Assembly: GCF_052060015.1 (NCBI RefSeq)
Contig: NZ_JBPODZ010000004.1
Location: 1 to 64,000 of the forward strand
Origin: Arhodomonas sp052060015
GTDB taxonomy: Bacteria > Pseudomonadota > Gammaproteobacteria > Nitrococcales > Nitrococcaceae
Direction of reading: 5' to 3'
Length of the DNA stretch: 64,000 nt
Shown here in pieces: positions 54,907 through 64,000 of this stretch. Position numbers and translations under genes: made by a program. The notes below the pieces were generated by a model. It did no database searches and had not been told where the DNA came from. It was given only the letters and a program-made list of their open reading frames with translations. Every line of letters begins with the position of its first letter. The first letter of the stretch is position 1.

Positions 54907-55470
54907 TCAGATCTTGCCGACCAGGTCGAGGGACGGCTCCAGCGTCTGCTCGCCTTCTTTCCACTTGGCGGGGCAGACCTCACCGGGATGGTTGCGCACG
55001 TACTGCGCGGCCTTGACCTTGCGCAGCAGATCCGCGGCGTCACGGCCGATGCCCTCGGCGGTCACCTCCATGGCCTGGATCACGCCATCCGGATCGATGA
55101 CGAAGGTGGCACGGTCGGCCACGCCCTCACCCTCGCGGAGGTTCTCGAAGTTGTTGGTGATGGTGTGGGTCGGGTCACCGATCATGGTGTATTGGATCTT
55201 GCCGATGGCCTCGGAGGTGTCGTGCCAGGCCTTGTGGGCGAAGTGGGTATCGGTGGAGACGGCGTAGATCTCCACGCCGAGCTCGCGGAACTCGTCGTAG
55301 TGATCGGCCAGGTCCTCGAGCTCCGTCGGGCAGACGAAGGTGAAGTCGGCCGGATAGAAGAACACCACGGACCAGTTGCCGCGCAGGTCCTGGTCACTAA
55401 CCTCGAAGAACTTGCCCTGCTTGAAGGCCTGGGCGGTGAACGGCTTGAGCTCGGTGTTGATCAGCGACAT
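54907..55470 (-). CDS. ahpC: Alkyl hydroperoxide reductase subunit C (peroxiredoxin)
   Basis: The 187-residue typical 2-Cys peroxiredoxin has the peroxidatic Cys in DFTFVCPTELEDL and the resolving Cys in GEVCPAKWKEG. It reduces peroxides, using AhpF as the reductant source. ATG 55470 follows AGGAGC. Full length and complete. Confidence 0.97.
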   Translation of the reverse strand: MSLINTELKPFTAQAFKQGKFFEVSDQDLRGNWSVVFFYPADFTFVCPTELEDLADHYDEFRELGVEIYAVSTDTHFAHKAWHDTSEAIGKIQYTMIGDPTHTITNNFENLREGEGVADRATFVIDPDGVIQAMEVTAEGIGRDAADLLRKVKAAQYVRNHPGEVCPAKWKEGEQTLEPSLDLVGKI

Positions 55471-55562
55471 GGATACTCGCTCCTTTGGTTTGCGTGGATG
55501 TCGTTGAATGACGCTGTGCAGCATAACCAGGACGAGGTAATGAATGAAATTGATTGTCTAAA

Positions 55563-55591
55563 ACATATCGATTGATAGAGACGATCATTAT
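55563..55591. promoter_or_regulatory. OxyR-like site upstream of ahpC
   Basis: AT-rich sequence containing ATATCGATTGATAG, followed by another AT block, resembles OxyR operators and lies about 95 bases before the ahpC start. The match to the spaced ATAG/CTAT pattern is partial. OxyR control of ahpC is well known in proteobacteria. Confidence 0.4.
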
Positions 55592-55770
55592 GGGCCCAGT
55601 AGAAAGGCCCAGGGCGAGGGGGCCGGCCAAGGTCCCCTAGTGGAAACCCAGCAAGGGGAGAGGTTTGCCGGCGAGGTGGCAGGATTAGGCTTGGCTCCGG
55701 GGCGTCTTCCCCCTTGCTTTTCCCCCGGGAAAACGGCTACAAATACACGAGCAGGGCCAAGGGTCCGCAT

Positions 55771-55844
55771 GCGGCCGTAGTTCAACGGTAGAACCCGACC
55801 CTCCCAAGGTCGTGATGCCGGTTCGATTCCGGTCGGCCGCTCCA
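55771..55844 (+). tRNA. tRNA-Gly (anticodon CCC)
   Basis: The acceptor stem GCGGCCG pairs with CGGCCGC, followed by T and an encoded CCA. The anticodon stem CGACC/GGTCG holds the loop CTCCCAA, anticodon CCC. The T arm contains GGTTCGATTCC. All arms are normal. Confidence 0.97.
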
Positions 55845-55856
55845 CTATCTTTCGCG

Positions 55857-57137
55857 TCAGGGGCCTTGCCTCGAGGAGCCCCTTTCCAGCTCACGGATCC
55901 AGTCGAGCTGTCCCCCGCTGTATGGTTCGGTGCGCGGATCCATTTCCGCGATCATCGTGGTGGTCCGTGCCATGCTCACGAACGGCGTCTGTTCCGCATT
56001 GGGCACCTGCTCCCGGCGGGCACCCAGGGTGGCGGCGGCCATCACCGCGGCGGCGGCGATTACCCCGTGGAAGAGCCCGCCCGTGCCTACCGCGTTCATC
56101 AGCTGACCGATGGCGATGGGGCCCGCTACCGCCCCGATCCCCCAGGTGAACAGCAGTGCCCCCGCGACCCCGACGAAGTTCTCCGAGCGCACCCGGTCGT
56201 TGATGTGGGCCACTGCGAGGGGATACAGGGTAAAGGTCAGCCCGCCGTAGCCGAGCCCGACGCCCGCCAGGGCGTAGAGGCCGGCATCGGCGACGTAAAG
56301 CATGGCCAGGGCGACGCCGATGAGCACGACATTGACCACGGCGATGAGGGTCCGGCGGTCGAAGACGTCCGATAAGTGGCCGAGCGGGTACTGCAGCAGC
56401 ATGCCGCCAAGGATCATCGCGCTCATGAATACCGCCACGCTCTGTACCCCCACGTGCTCGGCGACGAACACCGGGGCCAGGGCGAAGGCCGAGCTGTTGA
56501 CGACGCCGGCCCCGAGGCAGATCAGCATCCCCAGCGGCGAGCCCCGGTAGACCAGCGCCAGCGCCATGGGCGCCCGTTCCGGTGGGGTGGGGTGAATGGC
56601 CCGGGTCAGGCTGACCGGCACCAGGCACAGCGCCAGCAGGATGGCGTTGATGATGAACAGCTCCGCGCCCGTGACCGGTCGCAGCGTGAGCAACACTTGG
56701 CCCAGACCGAGCCCCAGGTAGCTGGTGGTCTGATACAGCGAGAACAGCCGTCCGCGGGCCTGGCCGGCGCCGCGCTCGTTGAGCCAGCTCTCGATGACCA
56801 TGTACAGGCCCGCCAGGGAGAAGCCGCTGATGATCCGCAGCGCGGCCCAGAACCACGGATTGATCCATAGGGCGTGCAGGAGGGTGGCGGCGGTCACTAC
56901 GGCCGCGAATACGGCGAAGGCGCGGATGTGGCCGGCGCGGCGGATGATACCGCCGGCGCCGAGGGCGCCGAGCATAAGCCCGGCGAAATAGGCGGAGAGT
57001 ACCGCGCCGGTGACCCCGGGACTGTAGGCCTCCAGCCCCATGCGTACGGACAGCAACGTGCCCAGTAGCCCGCTGCCGGTCATCAGCACCAGGGTGGAGG
57101 CCAGCAGCGCCGTAACGGAGATCAGCAGCGGCAGCAT
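55857..57137 (-). CDS. MFS transporter (YcaD-like)
   Basis: The 426-residue inner-membrane protein has twelve membrane segments, with the MFS-like YLGLGLGQVLL and a central loop at about 185-200. The N-terminal half has the LMLGALGAGGIIRRAGHIRAF motif between segments 2 and 3. This family of small-molecule transporters is poorly characterised. The cytoplasmic tail (about 385-426) is longer than usual. ATG 57137 is the first in frame. The substrate is unknown. Confidence 0.85.
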   Translation of the reverse strand: MLPLLISVTALLASTLVLMTGSGLLGTLLSVRMGLEAYSPGVTGAVLSAYFAGLMLGALGAGGIIRRAGHIRAFAVFAAVVTAATLLHALWINPWFWAALRIISGFSLAGLYMVIESWLNERGAGQARGRLFSLYQTTSYLGLGLGQVLLTLRPVTGAELFIINAILLALCLVPVSLTRAIHPTPPERAPMALALVYRGSPLGMLICLGAGVVNSSAFALAPVFVAEHVGVQSVAVFMSAMILGGMLLQYPLGHLSDVFDRRTLIAVVNVVLIGVALAMLYVADAGLYALAGVGLGYGGLTFTLYPLAVAHINDRVRSENFVGVAGALLFTWGIGAVAGPIAIGQLMNAVGTGGLFHGVIAAAAVMAAATLGARREQVPNAEQTPFVSMARTTTMIAEMDPRTEPYSGGQLDWIRELERGSSRQGP

Positions 57138-57411
57138 TCACGAATCCGTTCGCGGCGGTGCCCCGGTGGTAGTGATAGTTGCACGCAAATTACGCCTTCG
57201 CCGCGTAGCTGTGAAGTCTGCCGCGCGATGCGCCGGAACCGCTAACACAGCGACTGCGGTGTGCTACAAGTTCCAGTAGAGAGGCAGGGAATCGGCGTGC
57301 GGCGAAACCTATCGCCGGCGTCGGCACTCTAACCCATCACAAGGCCCCGGCCGCGGGGCATCCAATGGGGGCGCCCCGATCCCGCGGGCCATTCCGTAAG
57401 GAGGAGATGGT

Positions 57412-59364
57412 ATGGCGAGCACCAACGGCAGCCCGCACGACCGGCATCAGCACTTCCTCGATTCCATGACCGCCTACACCCAGGAGCATCGGGCGAAGCA
57501 GTGGGAGGGCACATTCGGGGAATACCTCGAGCAGGTGGTCGTGCAACAGCCGCGACTCGCGACCCGTTCCAGCCACCAGTATGTCTGGGACATGCTGCGG
57601 TGGATGCAGCGCCGGGAGTCGGAGGACAGCGAGGAGGGCGAGGAATTCCGGCTGTTCTCCCAGGAGCTCTTCGGCATGGAGCGGCCCCTGCGCCGCATCA
57701 TGGACTATTTCAAGGCGGCGAGCGCGGGCTCCGAGGTGGGGCGCCGCCTGTTGCTTCTGCTCGGCCCGCCCTCAGGGGGCAAGTCCAGCCTGGTGATCCT
57801 GTTGAAGCGGGGGCTGGAGGAGTACAGCCAGACCGAAGAGGGGGCGCTGTACGCCCTCAAGGGGTCACCGCTGCATGAGAATCCGCTGAACCTGGTGCCC
57901 TACAGCCTACGCCCCGAGTTCCGGGAGACCTACGGCGTGGATATCCAGGGGGATCTCTCGCCCTACTGCCGCTCGGTGCTCGAGCGCGAGTACGAGGGCG
58001 ATTTCATGCGTTACCCGGTGGAGCGCATCTTCCTCTCCGAGGCCAACCGCGTGGGTGTGGGCACCTATGCGCCCCATGATCCCACCACCGCGGACATCGC
58101 CGATCTCATCGGCTCGGTGGATCTCGCCAAGGTCTCCGAGTACGGCGACGAGGGCGACCCGCGGGCCTGGAGCTGGTCCGGCGCGGTCTATGCCGCCAGC
58201 CGCGGCCTCCTGGAGATGATCGAGATCCTCAAGGTAAAGCGCGAATTCCTGTATCTGCTGCTCACCTTGACCCAGGAGAAGAACGTCAAGGTCTCGCGCT
58301 TCCCGCTGATCCATGTCGACGAGACCATCATCGCCCACACCAACCTGGCGGAGTTCCGCAAGTTCCTCCAGGAGAAGGAGAACGAGGCCCTGCTCGACCG
58401 AATGGTCATCGTCCAGGTCCCCTACACCCTCAACTACAAGGACGAGGCGCGGATCTACCGCAAGCTCATCGCCCAGGCACCAACGTTCCAGGAGGTGCAC
58501 CTCGACCCGCATGCCCTGGAGGTGACGGCGGTGTTCGCCGTGCTCTCCCGGCTCAAGCCCTCGGAGCGTGAGGATCTGGATCTCTCCAAGAAGGTGCACC
58601 TCTATGCCGACGAGGCGGTGGATGGTGTCTCCGTCAGCGAGAAGGAGCGCATCGAGAACGAGCATGAGGACGAGGGCCTCTCCGGGGTCTCGCCGCGCTT
58701 CGTGGTCAACGCGCTGTCGAACGCCATCTCGCGTAGCGACGTCAAGAGCCTGACCAGCATGGAGGTACTGGTGACCCTCAAGGATGCCATCGAGAACGAC
58801 GCCCGCATCGAGGCCAAGCAGAAGCGGGCCTGGGTGGACTTCCTGGTCACCGCGCGGAAGGACTTCTACAACCACTGGGTCAAGGAGGACGTCCACAAGG
58901 CGCTGTTCGTATCCTTCGAGGAGGAGAGCGCCAACCTGCTGGAGAAGTACCTCGACGAGGTGGAGGCGACCCTGGACAACCGCGAGGTCAGCGACCCCAT
59001 CACCGGTGAGACGCGCCCGCCGGATGAGCGCTTCCTCCGCTCGGTGGAGGAGAAGATCAACATCTCCGACGCCGGCAAGAGCACCTTCCGCCAGGAGGTG
59101 GTGCGCAAGGCAATGGTCGCCTACAAGCGCGGGGAGGCCTTCACGCTGGACTCCCACAGCCGCCTCAAGGAGGCCATGGAGCGCTACCTCTTCGAGGAAC
59201 GCCGCGACGTGCTGCGCCTGGTGACCTCGGTGACCCGGCCCGATGAGGAGGCCCGCGAGAAGATCGCCGCCGTCGAGGAGCGCCTGATCAGTGACTACGG
59301 CTATGATCGCCACGGGGCACGCGAGGCGCTCAACTACGTAACCACGCTGCTGTCACAGGAGTAG
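57412..59364 (+). CDS. prkA: PrkA-type serine protein kinase (YeaG)
   Basis: The 650-residue protein has an N-terminal AAA+-like domain with Walker A LLGPPSGGKSSL (about 114-125) and a C-terminal PrkA kinase-like region. LDEVEATLDNREVSDPITGE near the end is typical of YeaG. It works with YeaH and YcgB in stress and starvation responses. GGAGGAG precedes ATG 57412. A 274-base upstream gap presumably holds its promoter. Confidence 0.95.
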   Translation: MASTNGSPHDRHQHFLDSMTAYTQEHRAKQWEGTFGEYLEQVVVQQPRLATRSSHQYVWDMLRWMQRRESEDSEEGEEFRLFSQELFGMERPLRRIMDYFKAASAGSEVGRRLLLLLGPPSGGKSSLVILLKRGLEEYSQTEEGALYALKGSPLHENPLNLVPYSLRPEFRETYGVDIQGDLSPYCRSVLEREYEGDFMRYPVERIFLSEANRVGVGTYAPHDPTTADIADLIGSVDLAKVSEYGDEGDPRAWSWSGAVYAASRGLLEMIEILKVKREFLYLLLTLTQEKNVKVSRFPLIHVDETIIAHTNLAEFRKFLQEKENEALLDRMVIVQVPYTLNYKDEARIYRKLIAQAPTFQEVHLDPHALEVTAVFAVLSRLKPSEREDLDLSKKVHLYADEAVDGVSVSEKERIENEHEDEGLSGVSPRFVVNALSNAISRSDVKSLTSMEVLVTLKDAIENDARIEAKQKRAWVDFLVTARKDFYNHWVKEDVHKALFVSFEEESANLLEKYLDEVEATLDNREVSDPITGETRPPDERFLRSVEEKINISDAGKSTFRQEVVRKAMVAYKRGEAFTLDSHSRLKEAMERYLFEERRDVLRLVTSVTRPDEEAREKIAAVEERLISDYGYDRHGAREALNYVTTLLSQE

Positions 59365-59369
59365 GGGCA

Positions 59370-60545
59370 ATGGCATTGATACAGGCCCACGGCAGCGACG
59401 CCGAGCATCCCTGGTATGACCTCTTCTCCCGGGGCACCCGGGACTGGCTGCGCCACAACCGCCGGGTTCGCGAGGCGGTGCGAAGCCAGCTCCCCGACCT
59501 GGTAGCCGACTCGGACATCCTGTCCCGTCCGGATAACCGCACCGTGCAGGTGCCGGTGAAGTTCATGGAACACTACCGCTTCCGCCTGCGGGAGCCCTCC
59601 GAGCAGGGGGGCGCCGGCCAGGGCCAGGCCGAGCCCGGGGACGTGCTGCGGCCCGCCCAGCCGGGGGCGCCCGGCCAGGGCCAGGAGGGTGCCGGCGAGG
59701 GGGAAGGCGGGGTCACCTTCGTCCTCGAGTTCCGCGTCGACGACATCCTCGACTGGCTCTGGGAGGAGTTGGAACTGCCTAATCTGCAGCCGAAGCAGGG
59801 CGACAGCGTCGAGACCGACGAGCTCATCCGCGAGGGCTGGGACCGGCGTGGGGCCCGTTCCCGGCTGGACCGCCGGCGGACCATGCGCGAGGCCATCAAG
59901 CGGCGCAGCGCCACGGGCCCGGAGGCGGTGCCCATCAGCAACGACGACCTGCGCTTCCGCCAGCTCGCCCGGCGACGCAAGCCGAGCACCAATGCCGTGG
60001 TCTTCCTGCTGCTGGACGTCTCCTCGAGCATGGACGAGCATTGCCGTAAGCTCGCCAAGACCTTCTTCTTCTGGGCGCTCGCGGGGATCCGCCGGCAGTT
60101 CTCCGCGGTGGAGACGGTGTTCGTCGCCCACACCGTGGAGGCCTGGACCTTCGAGGAGGAGGCCTTCTTCCAGGTCCACGGCCAGGGTGGTACCCGCAGC
60201 TCGTCGGGGCTGCACAAGGTCGAGGAGGAGCTGGAGGCGGGCTACGACCCGTCCCGCTACAACTGCTATCTCTTCTACGCCACCGACGGCCACAACTTCA
60301 GCGAGGACCGGGGCCGCGCCACCGAGGCGCTGGCACGATTGGCGCCGCACATGAACTTCATGGGCTACGCCGAGGTGTCCCATCATGGCCACCGGCGGCT
60401 GGATACCGAGGTGGCGCTGATCTGGCGGGAGCTGGCTGCCGTGGGCGTGCCCTGCGGGAGCTATGCGCTGAGCGACGACAGCGACATCTGGCCGGCGATC
60501 CGCGCGTTCTTCACCGATCAGGCGGATGCCGTGGAGGCAGTGTGA
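59370..60545 (+). CDS. yeaH: YeaH family protein (UPF0229/DUF444)
   Basis: The 391-residue protein has a Gly/Gln/Glu-rich linker at about 78-110 and a von Willebrand-A-like domain with a MIDAS motif LLDVSSSMD (about 212-220). It contains DGHNFSEDR towards the end. It is encoded five bases after prkA and two bases before ycgB, the conserved trio. Biochemical activity is not established for the family. Confidence 0.94.
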   Translation: MALIQAHGSDAEHPWYDLFSRGTRDWLRHNRRVREAVRSQLPDLVADSDILSRPDNRTVQVPVKFMEHYRFRLREPSEQGGAGQGQAEPGDVLRPAQPGAPGQGQEGAGEGEGGVTFVLEFRVDDILDWLWEELELPNLQPKQGDSVETDELIREGWDRRGARSRLDRRRTMREAIKRRSATGPEAVPISNDDLRFRQLARRRKPSTNAVVFLLLDVSSSMDEHCRKLAKTFFFWALAGIRRQFSAVETVFVAHTVEAWTFEEEAFFQVHGQGGTRSSSGLHKVEEELEAGYDPSRYNCYLFYATDGHNFSEDRGRATEALARLAPHMNFMGYAEVSHHGHRRLDTEVALIWRELAAVGVPCGSYALSDDSDIWPAIRAFFTDQADAVEAV

Positions 60546-60546
60546 G

Positions 60547-61935
60547 ATGCGACTGACCCTGGAAGACGCCATCCCGCGTATGGAGGCCCTGGCCCGCGAG
60601 CAGGGGCTGGAGCACTACCCGGTGGACTTCGAGCTGGTGCCCTCGGCGTTCATGACCGAGATCGCCGTCTACGGCCTGCCCGTGCGCATGCCCCACTGGT
60701 CCTTCGGCGTGCGCTGGATCTACCAGATGGTGCAGCACCGCATGGGCCACTCGCGGATCTTCGAGGTGGTGTTCCCGGGCAACCCCAACCGGGCCTTCCT
60801 GGTGGACACCAACAGCGTCGAGGAGAATACCCTCGTGGTCGCCCATGTGCTCGGCCACGCGGACTTCTCGCGTAACAATCTCCTGTTCTCCCGCAGCCAG
60901 GAGCAGGTGGGCTATCACATCGTCGAGCAGGCGGCGGCCCATGCCCACCGTATCGAGGAGGTGATCGAGACCCTCGGCGAGAAGCGGGTGGAGCAGGTCC
61001 TGGACGCGGCCCTGGCGCTGGAGCCCCACATCGACACCGGGCAACCCCTGAACCGGAAACGCTTTCCCGAGGGATACACCGCAGAGTCGCCGGAGCTCGG
61101 CGACGGCGAGGGGGAGGAGGCGTTCCGCGAACGCTATTCCACCCTCCCCGGCGAGGGCGGGGGGGTCGGCGAGGCGCCCCGGCGGAAGGGTCCGGCCCGG
61201 ATCCCGCCACGGCCCGAGTACGACCTGCTTTGGTTCATCGCCCAGTACGCCCCGGAGATGGAGGATTGGGAGCGGGACATCTTCCTCGCCGTCCGCAAGG
61301 AGGCCTACTACTTCCAGCCGGTGTTCAACTGCCAGATCATGAACGAGGGGTGGGCGAGCTACTGGCATGCGCGGCTGCTCCGGGAGGCGGATTTCCTGCC
61401 CTCGGAGGCCTACGTGGACTGCATGAAGACCCACTCCGATGTGGTCCGCCCCTACGGCGGTGACAACCGCATCTCGCTGCAGGTCAACCCCTATCATCTG
61501 GGCTACGTGCTCTGGCAACACATCGTCGAGGAGGAGGGCGTGGAACGGGCGCGGTCGGTGATGCGCGAGGAGGACGACTTCGGCTTCGTGCGCAATTACC
61601 TCAGCGCGGAGCGGGCCCGGGAGCTGGAGCTGTTCGTCTACTCGGCCCGCCAGGACGGCCAGATCCGCGTTACCGACGCCAACCTCGCCGAGCTCCACGA
61701 GACCCTGCTGGCACCGAAGTACAACTTCGGCGCGCCGCGGGTGGCGGTGGAGGAGCTCGGCCGCGATGGCTCGCTGGTGTTGCGGCAGAACATCGCCGAT
61801 GACGGCCGCGGCCTGGACCTGGAGCGCGCCCGGTACGTGCTGGATTATATCCACCGCGTGTGGCGGCGGCCAGTGATGCTGGTGACCTGTGACGAGCGCG
61901 GCCAGGAGGTGCACCTAACCCCCGGCGGTGAATAG
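60547..61935 (+). CDS. ycgB: SpoVR/YcgB family protein
   Basis: The 462-residue protein shows the SpoVR marks: FVLPSAFMTEIAVYG-like N-terminus, FPGNPNRAFLVDTNS, DYLLWFIAQYAPEMEDWE, HMGWASYW-like NEGWASYWHARLL and GYVLWQHIVEEE. It is the third gene of the prkA-yeaH-ycgB stress operon. ATG 60547 lies one base after the yeaH stop and is preferred over 60526, which would overlap. Confidence 0.94.
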   Translation: MRLTLEDAIPRMEALAREQGLEHYPVDFELVPSAFMTEIAVYGLPVRMPHWSFGVRWIYQMVQHRMGHSRIFEVVFPGNPNRAFLVDTNSVEENTLVVAHVLGHADFSRNNLLFSRSQEQVGYHIVEQAAAHAHRIEEVIETLGEKRVEQVLDAALALEPHIDTGQPLNRKRFPEGYTAESPELGDGEGEEAFRERYSTLPGEGGGVGEAPRRKGPARIPPRPEYDLLWFIAQYAPEMEDWERDIFLAVRKEAYYFQPVFNCQIMNEGWASYWHARLLREADFLPSEAYVDCMKTHSDVVRPYGGDNRISLQVNPYHLGYVLWQHIVEEEGVERARSVMREEDDFGFVRNYLSAERARELELFVYSARQDGQIRVTDANLAELHETLLAPKYNFGAPRVAVEELGRDGSLVLRQNIADDGRGLDLERARYVLDYIHRVWRRPVMLVTCDERGQEVHLTPGGE

Positions 61936-62002
61936 GGTTCACAGGGGGGCTGCGGACCCGCAAACTAAACCGCGACACCGATCCGCCGCCGGGGGAGCGC
62001 CC

Positions 62003-63904
62003 ATGGACGCCGAGCTGCTTGAGATCCGTCAGCATATGGGGCGCCATCCCCCCTTCGACCGGATCTCCGATGAGCTGTTGGACGAGGTGGCCGGCAGCGT
62101 CGAAGTGGCCTATTTCAAGGCCGGCACTCCGATCCTGGAGGCCGACCAACCCATCGAAGACCTCTGCTACATCCGCAGTGGCGCGGTGGAGGTGTACCGC
62201 CGCAACGGCAACCTCTTCGACCGGCTCGGCGAGGGGGATATCTTCGGCCACTTCAGCCTGTTGCGGAATCAGCGGGTGCGCTTTCCGGTCTCGGCCATCG
62301 AGGATACGCTGATCTATTTCATCCCCCGCGGGGCCCTGCGGCGGCTCTGCGAGGCCGATGAGCACTTCGCCGACTTCGTGGAGCTCGGTCGTCCGCGGCT
62401 GAAGGCCGTGGTAGAGGAGCAGCGCAAGAACAACGAAATGATGGTGGCCCGGGTGCGCAAGCTGATCACCCGACCGCCGCTGATCGTCGAGGCCACCGAC
62501 AGCGTGCAGGAGGCCGCACGACGGGTCACCGAGGGCCAGGCCTCGGCGGTCCTGGTGGTGGATGCCGTCACCGAGAATCCCCGTTACACCTATACCGACA
62601 ACGACGGCCGGCAGTGGCAGGTCCGGGGCATCCTCACGGATACCGACTTCCGGGCGCGGGTCGTGGCCGAGGGGCTGCCACCGGAGACCGCCGTGGGCGA
62701 GGTGGTGGGCGATCGCCTGGTGGCCGTGCAGTCCGATGAATCCATCCATGAGGCGATGCTGTGCATGCTGCGCAGCAATGTCCATCACCTGCCGGTGATG
62801 CACCGGCGCCGGCCCATCGGCATTGTCCATCTCTCCGATCTGATTCGTTACGAGACCCATAGCAGCCTCTACCTGGTGGACGCCATCTTCAGCCGGAACA
62901 GCGCGGAGGAGCTCGCCGGGCTGTTGCCCGAAGTGCGCGCGACGTTCGTGCGCATGGTCCGCGACGGAGCCGACTCCCGAATGGTGGGCAGTGCCCTGTC
63001 CACCATTGGCCGGAGCTTCACCCGGCGGCTGCTGGAGCTCGCCGAACAGGAGCTCGGACCCCCGCCGGTGCGGTACGCGTTCATGGCGCTGGGTTCGATG
63101 GCCCGCAACGAACAGAGCATCGTCAGCGATCAGGACAACGCCCTGGTACTCGGCGACGACTTCGACCCGGCACGCCACGATGCGTACTTCCTGGAGCTGG
63201 CGCGGCGGGTCAGCGACGGCCTCGCCGCCTGCGGTTATACCTACTGTAAGGGCGACGTGATGGCCACCAATCCGCGCTGGCGCCAGCCGTTGTCGGTATG
63301 GCGGCAATACTTCAGTGACTGGATCGATCACCCCACCCCGGAGCGGCTGCTGCACAGCAATATCTTCTTCGACCTGGACAGCGTCTACGGGGAGAATCCC
63401 TTCGTGGAATCCCTTCAGGATCTCGTCGCCGAGCGGGCCAAGAACAGCGAGCTCTTCCTGGCGGCGATGGCGCGCAACGCGCTGAATCGTACCCCTCCCC
63501 TAGGGTTCTTCCGGGACTTCGTCATGGAGAAGGACGGCAAGCACAACAACTCCATCAACGTCAAACGGCGTGGCACCGCGCCGCTGGTGGATCTCATCCG
63601 GGTGCATGCCCTGGCTTGTGGTTCGCGGGCGCAGAATTCCTTCGAACGCCTCGACGACATCGGCCGCACGCAGTTGCTCGGCCCGGGCGTGGGCGATCGG
63701 CTGCGCGAGGCGCTGGAGTTCCTCAGCATCTCGCGAATCCGTCATCAGGTCGTGGACCTGGAGAACGAGCGCGAGCCGGATAACAATATCGAACCGGAGA
63801 ACGTTCCGGCCACCGAGCGGCGCAATCTCAAGGAGGCGTTCCAGGCCCTGAGCAATGCCCAGAAGTTCCTGAAGTTCCGCTATCCGATGCCGGCCGGACG
63901 CTGA
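62003..63904 (+). CDS. cNMP-binding/CBS/DUF294 nucleotidyltransferase-like protein
   Basis: The 633-residue cytoplasmic protein has a cyclic-nucleotide-binding-like domain (about 18-135), two CBS domains (about 150-290), and a DUF294 GlnD-like nucleotidyltransferase core with GSMARNEQSIVSDQDNALV. A helical C-terminal substrate domain completes it. This combination suggests a signalling enzyme that senses adenine nucleotides; no target is known. ATG 62003 follows GGGGGAG; the frame opens at 61928. A DnaQ-like exonuclease gene often follows such genes. Confidence 0.88.
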   Translation: MDAELLEIRQHMGRHPPFDRISDELLDEVAGSVEVAYFKAGTPILEADQPIEDLCYIRSGAVEVYRRNGNLFDRLGEGDIFGHFSLLRNQRVRFPVSAIEDTLIYFIPRGALRRLCEADEHFADFVELGRPRLKAVVEEQRKNNEMMVARVRKLITRPPLIVEATDSVQEAARRVTEGQASAVLVVDAVTENPRYTYTDNDGRQWQVRGILTDTDFRARVVAEGLPPETAVGEVVGDRLVAVQSDESIHEAMLCMLRSNVHHLPVMHRRRPIGIVHLSDLIRYETHSSLYLVDAIFSRNSAEELAGLLPEVRATFVRMVRDGADSRMVGSALSTIGRSFTRRLLELAEQELGPPPVRYAFMALGSMARNEQSIVSDQDNALVLGDDFDPARHDAYFLELARRVSDGLAACGYTYCKGDVMATNPRWRQPLSVWRQYFSDWIDHPTPERLLHSNIFFDLDSVYGENPFVESLQDLVAERAKNSELFLAAMARNALNRTPPLGFFRDFVMEKDGKHNNSINVKRRGTAPLVDLIRVHALACGSRAQNSFERLDDIGRTQLLGPGVGDRLREALEFLSISRIRHQVVDLENEREPDNNIEPENVPATERRNLKEAFQALSNAQKFLKFRYPMPAGR

Positions 63905-63906
63905 GC

Positions 63907-64000
63907 ATGGCGTGGTGGCGACGCGGGCACCTGGCGGACAGCGGCACCTGGCCCGCCTACATGGGGGACCGTGCGGCACGGGCGCTGTCACCGCGGCTGG
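63907..64000 (+). CDS. Start of a downstream gene, truncated by the window
   Basis: An open frame begins at ATG 63907, three bases after the DUF294 stop, and runs off the window. It starts MAWWRRGHLADSGTWPAY. By context it may be the exonuclease (DNA polymerase III epsilon-like) usually paired with DUF294 genes, but only about 31 residues are visible and none identify it. Confidence 0.5.
   Translation, partial: MAWWRRGHLADSGTWPAYMGDRAARALSPRL

Noticed and set aside
57907..59313. Long minus-strand frame opposite prkA
   Set aside because: Composition-driven antisense frame without family features.

Overview
The window is very GC-rich, its proteins are strongly acidic, and its operons are dense with overlapping start and stop codons. 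Together with a gammaproteobacterial gene complement (exbB-exbD-tonB, ubiK, comM, thiS-thiG-trmB, prkA-yeaH-ycgB, DUF1289), this suggests a halophilic or haloalkaliphilic gammaproteobacterium of the Ectothiorhodospiraceae type. That placement is inference from sequence character only.

Layout. 1-1.36 kb: the distal end of a type I-E CRISPR array, a terminator, an orphan degenerate repeat and tRNA-Arg(CCG). 1.5-4.9 kb: a membrane-anchored triheme cytochrome c and a KefB-type antiporter. 5-8.3 kb: exbB-exbD-exbD-tonB plus a small secreted protein. 8.7-14.3 kb: a complete urease operon (ureJ-D-A-B-C-E-F-G). 14.3-18.1 kb: a siderophore receptor divergent from a FhuC-type ATPase and an FhuF-type reductase. 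18.2-22.2 kb: a PAS-GGDEF-EAL protein, comM and ubiK. 22.2-24.1 kb: glnK-amtB behind two NtrC-type sites and a sigma-54 promoter. 24.2-31.4 kb: FhuD- and FhuB-type transporter parts, a FetAB-type exporter, and a subtilisin-like lipoprotein paired with a PrcB-like lipoprotein. 31.4-38.1 kb: speE and a cobalamin-riboswitch operon (btuB, cbiB, btuF, cobQ) that contains 3' stumps of cobO and cobC. 38.1-47.8 kb: a TRAP transporter divergent from a GntR regulator and a B12-dependent acyl-CoA mutase operon. 47.9-55.6 kb: yceI, cytochrome b561, a BtuCD-type ABC pair, trmB, thiG, thiS, ahpF and ahpC. 55.8-64 kb: tRNA-Gly(CCC), an MFS transporter, prkA-yeaH-ycgB, a cNMP/CBS/DUF294 protein and the start of one more gene.

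The most interesting locus is 38.1-47.8 kb. The mutase looks at first like methylmalonyl-CoA mutase, but its substrate-pocket residues (Ile92, Asp119, Gln210) match the fingerprint of 2-hydroxyisobutyryl-CoA mutase (Ile/Asp/Gln) rather than that of methylmalonyl-CoA mutase (Tyr/Ala/Arg) or isobutyryl-CoA mutase (Phe/Ala/Gln). It is encoded with its B12-binding subunit, a PaaK-type CoA ligase, a MeaB-type GTPase and a PduO-type adenosyltransferase, and it lies opposite a TRAP importer across a shared palindromic operator. This reads as an inducible uptake and assimilation module for 2-hydroxyisobutyrate or a similar branched hydroxy acid. The nearby cobalamin genes would supply the cofactor.

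Iron handling is the second theme. The TonB system, siderophore receptor, split Fhu-type importer, FhuF reductase and FetAB-type exporter are spread over 23 kb, and Fur-like palindromes lie in front of three of the transcription units.
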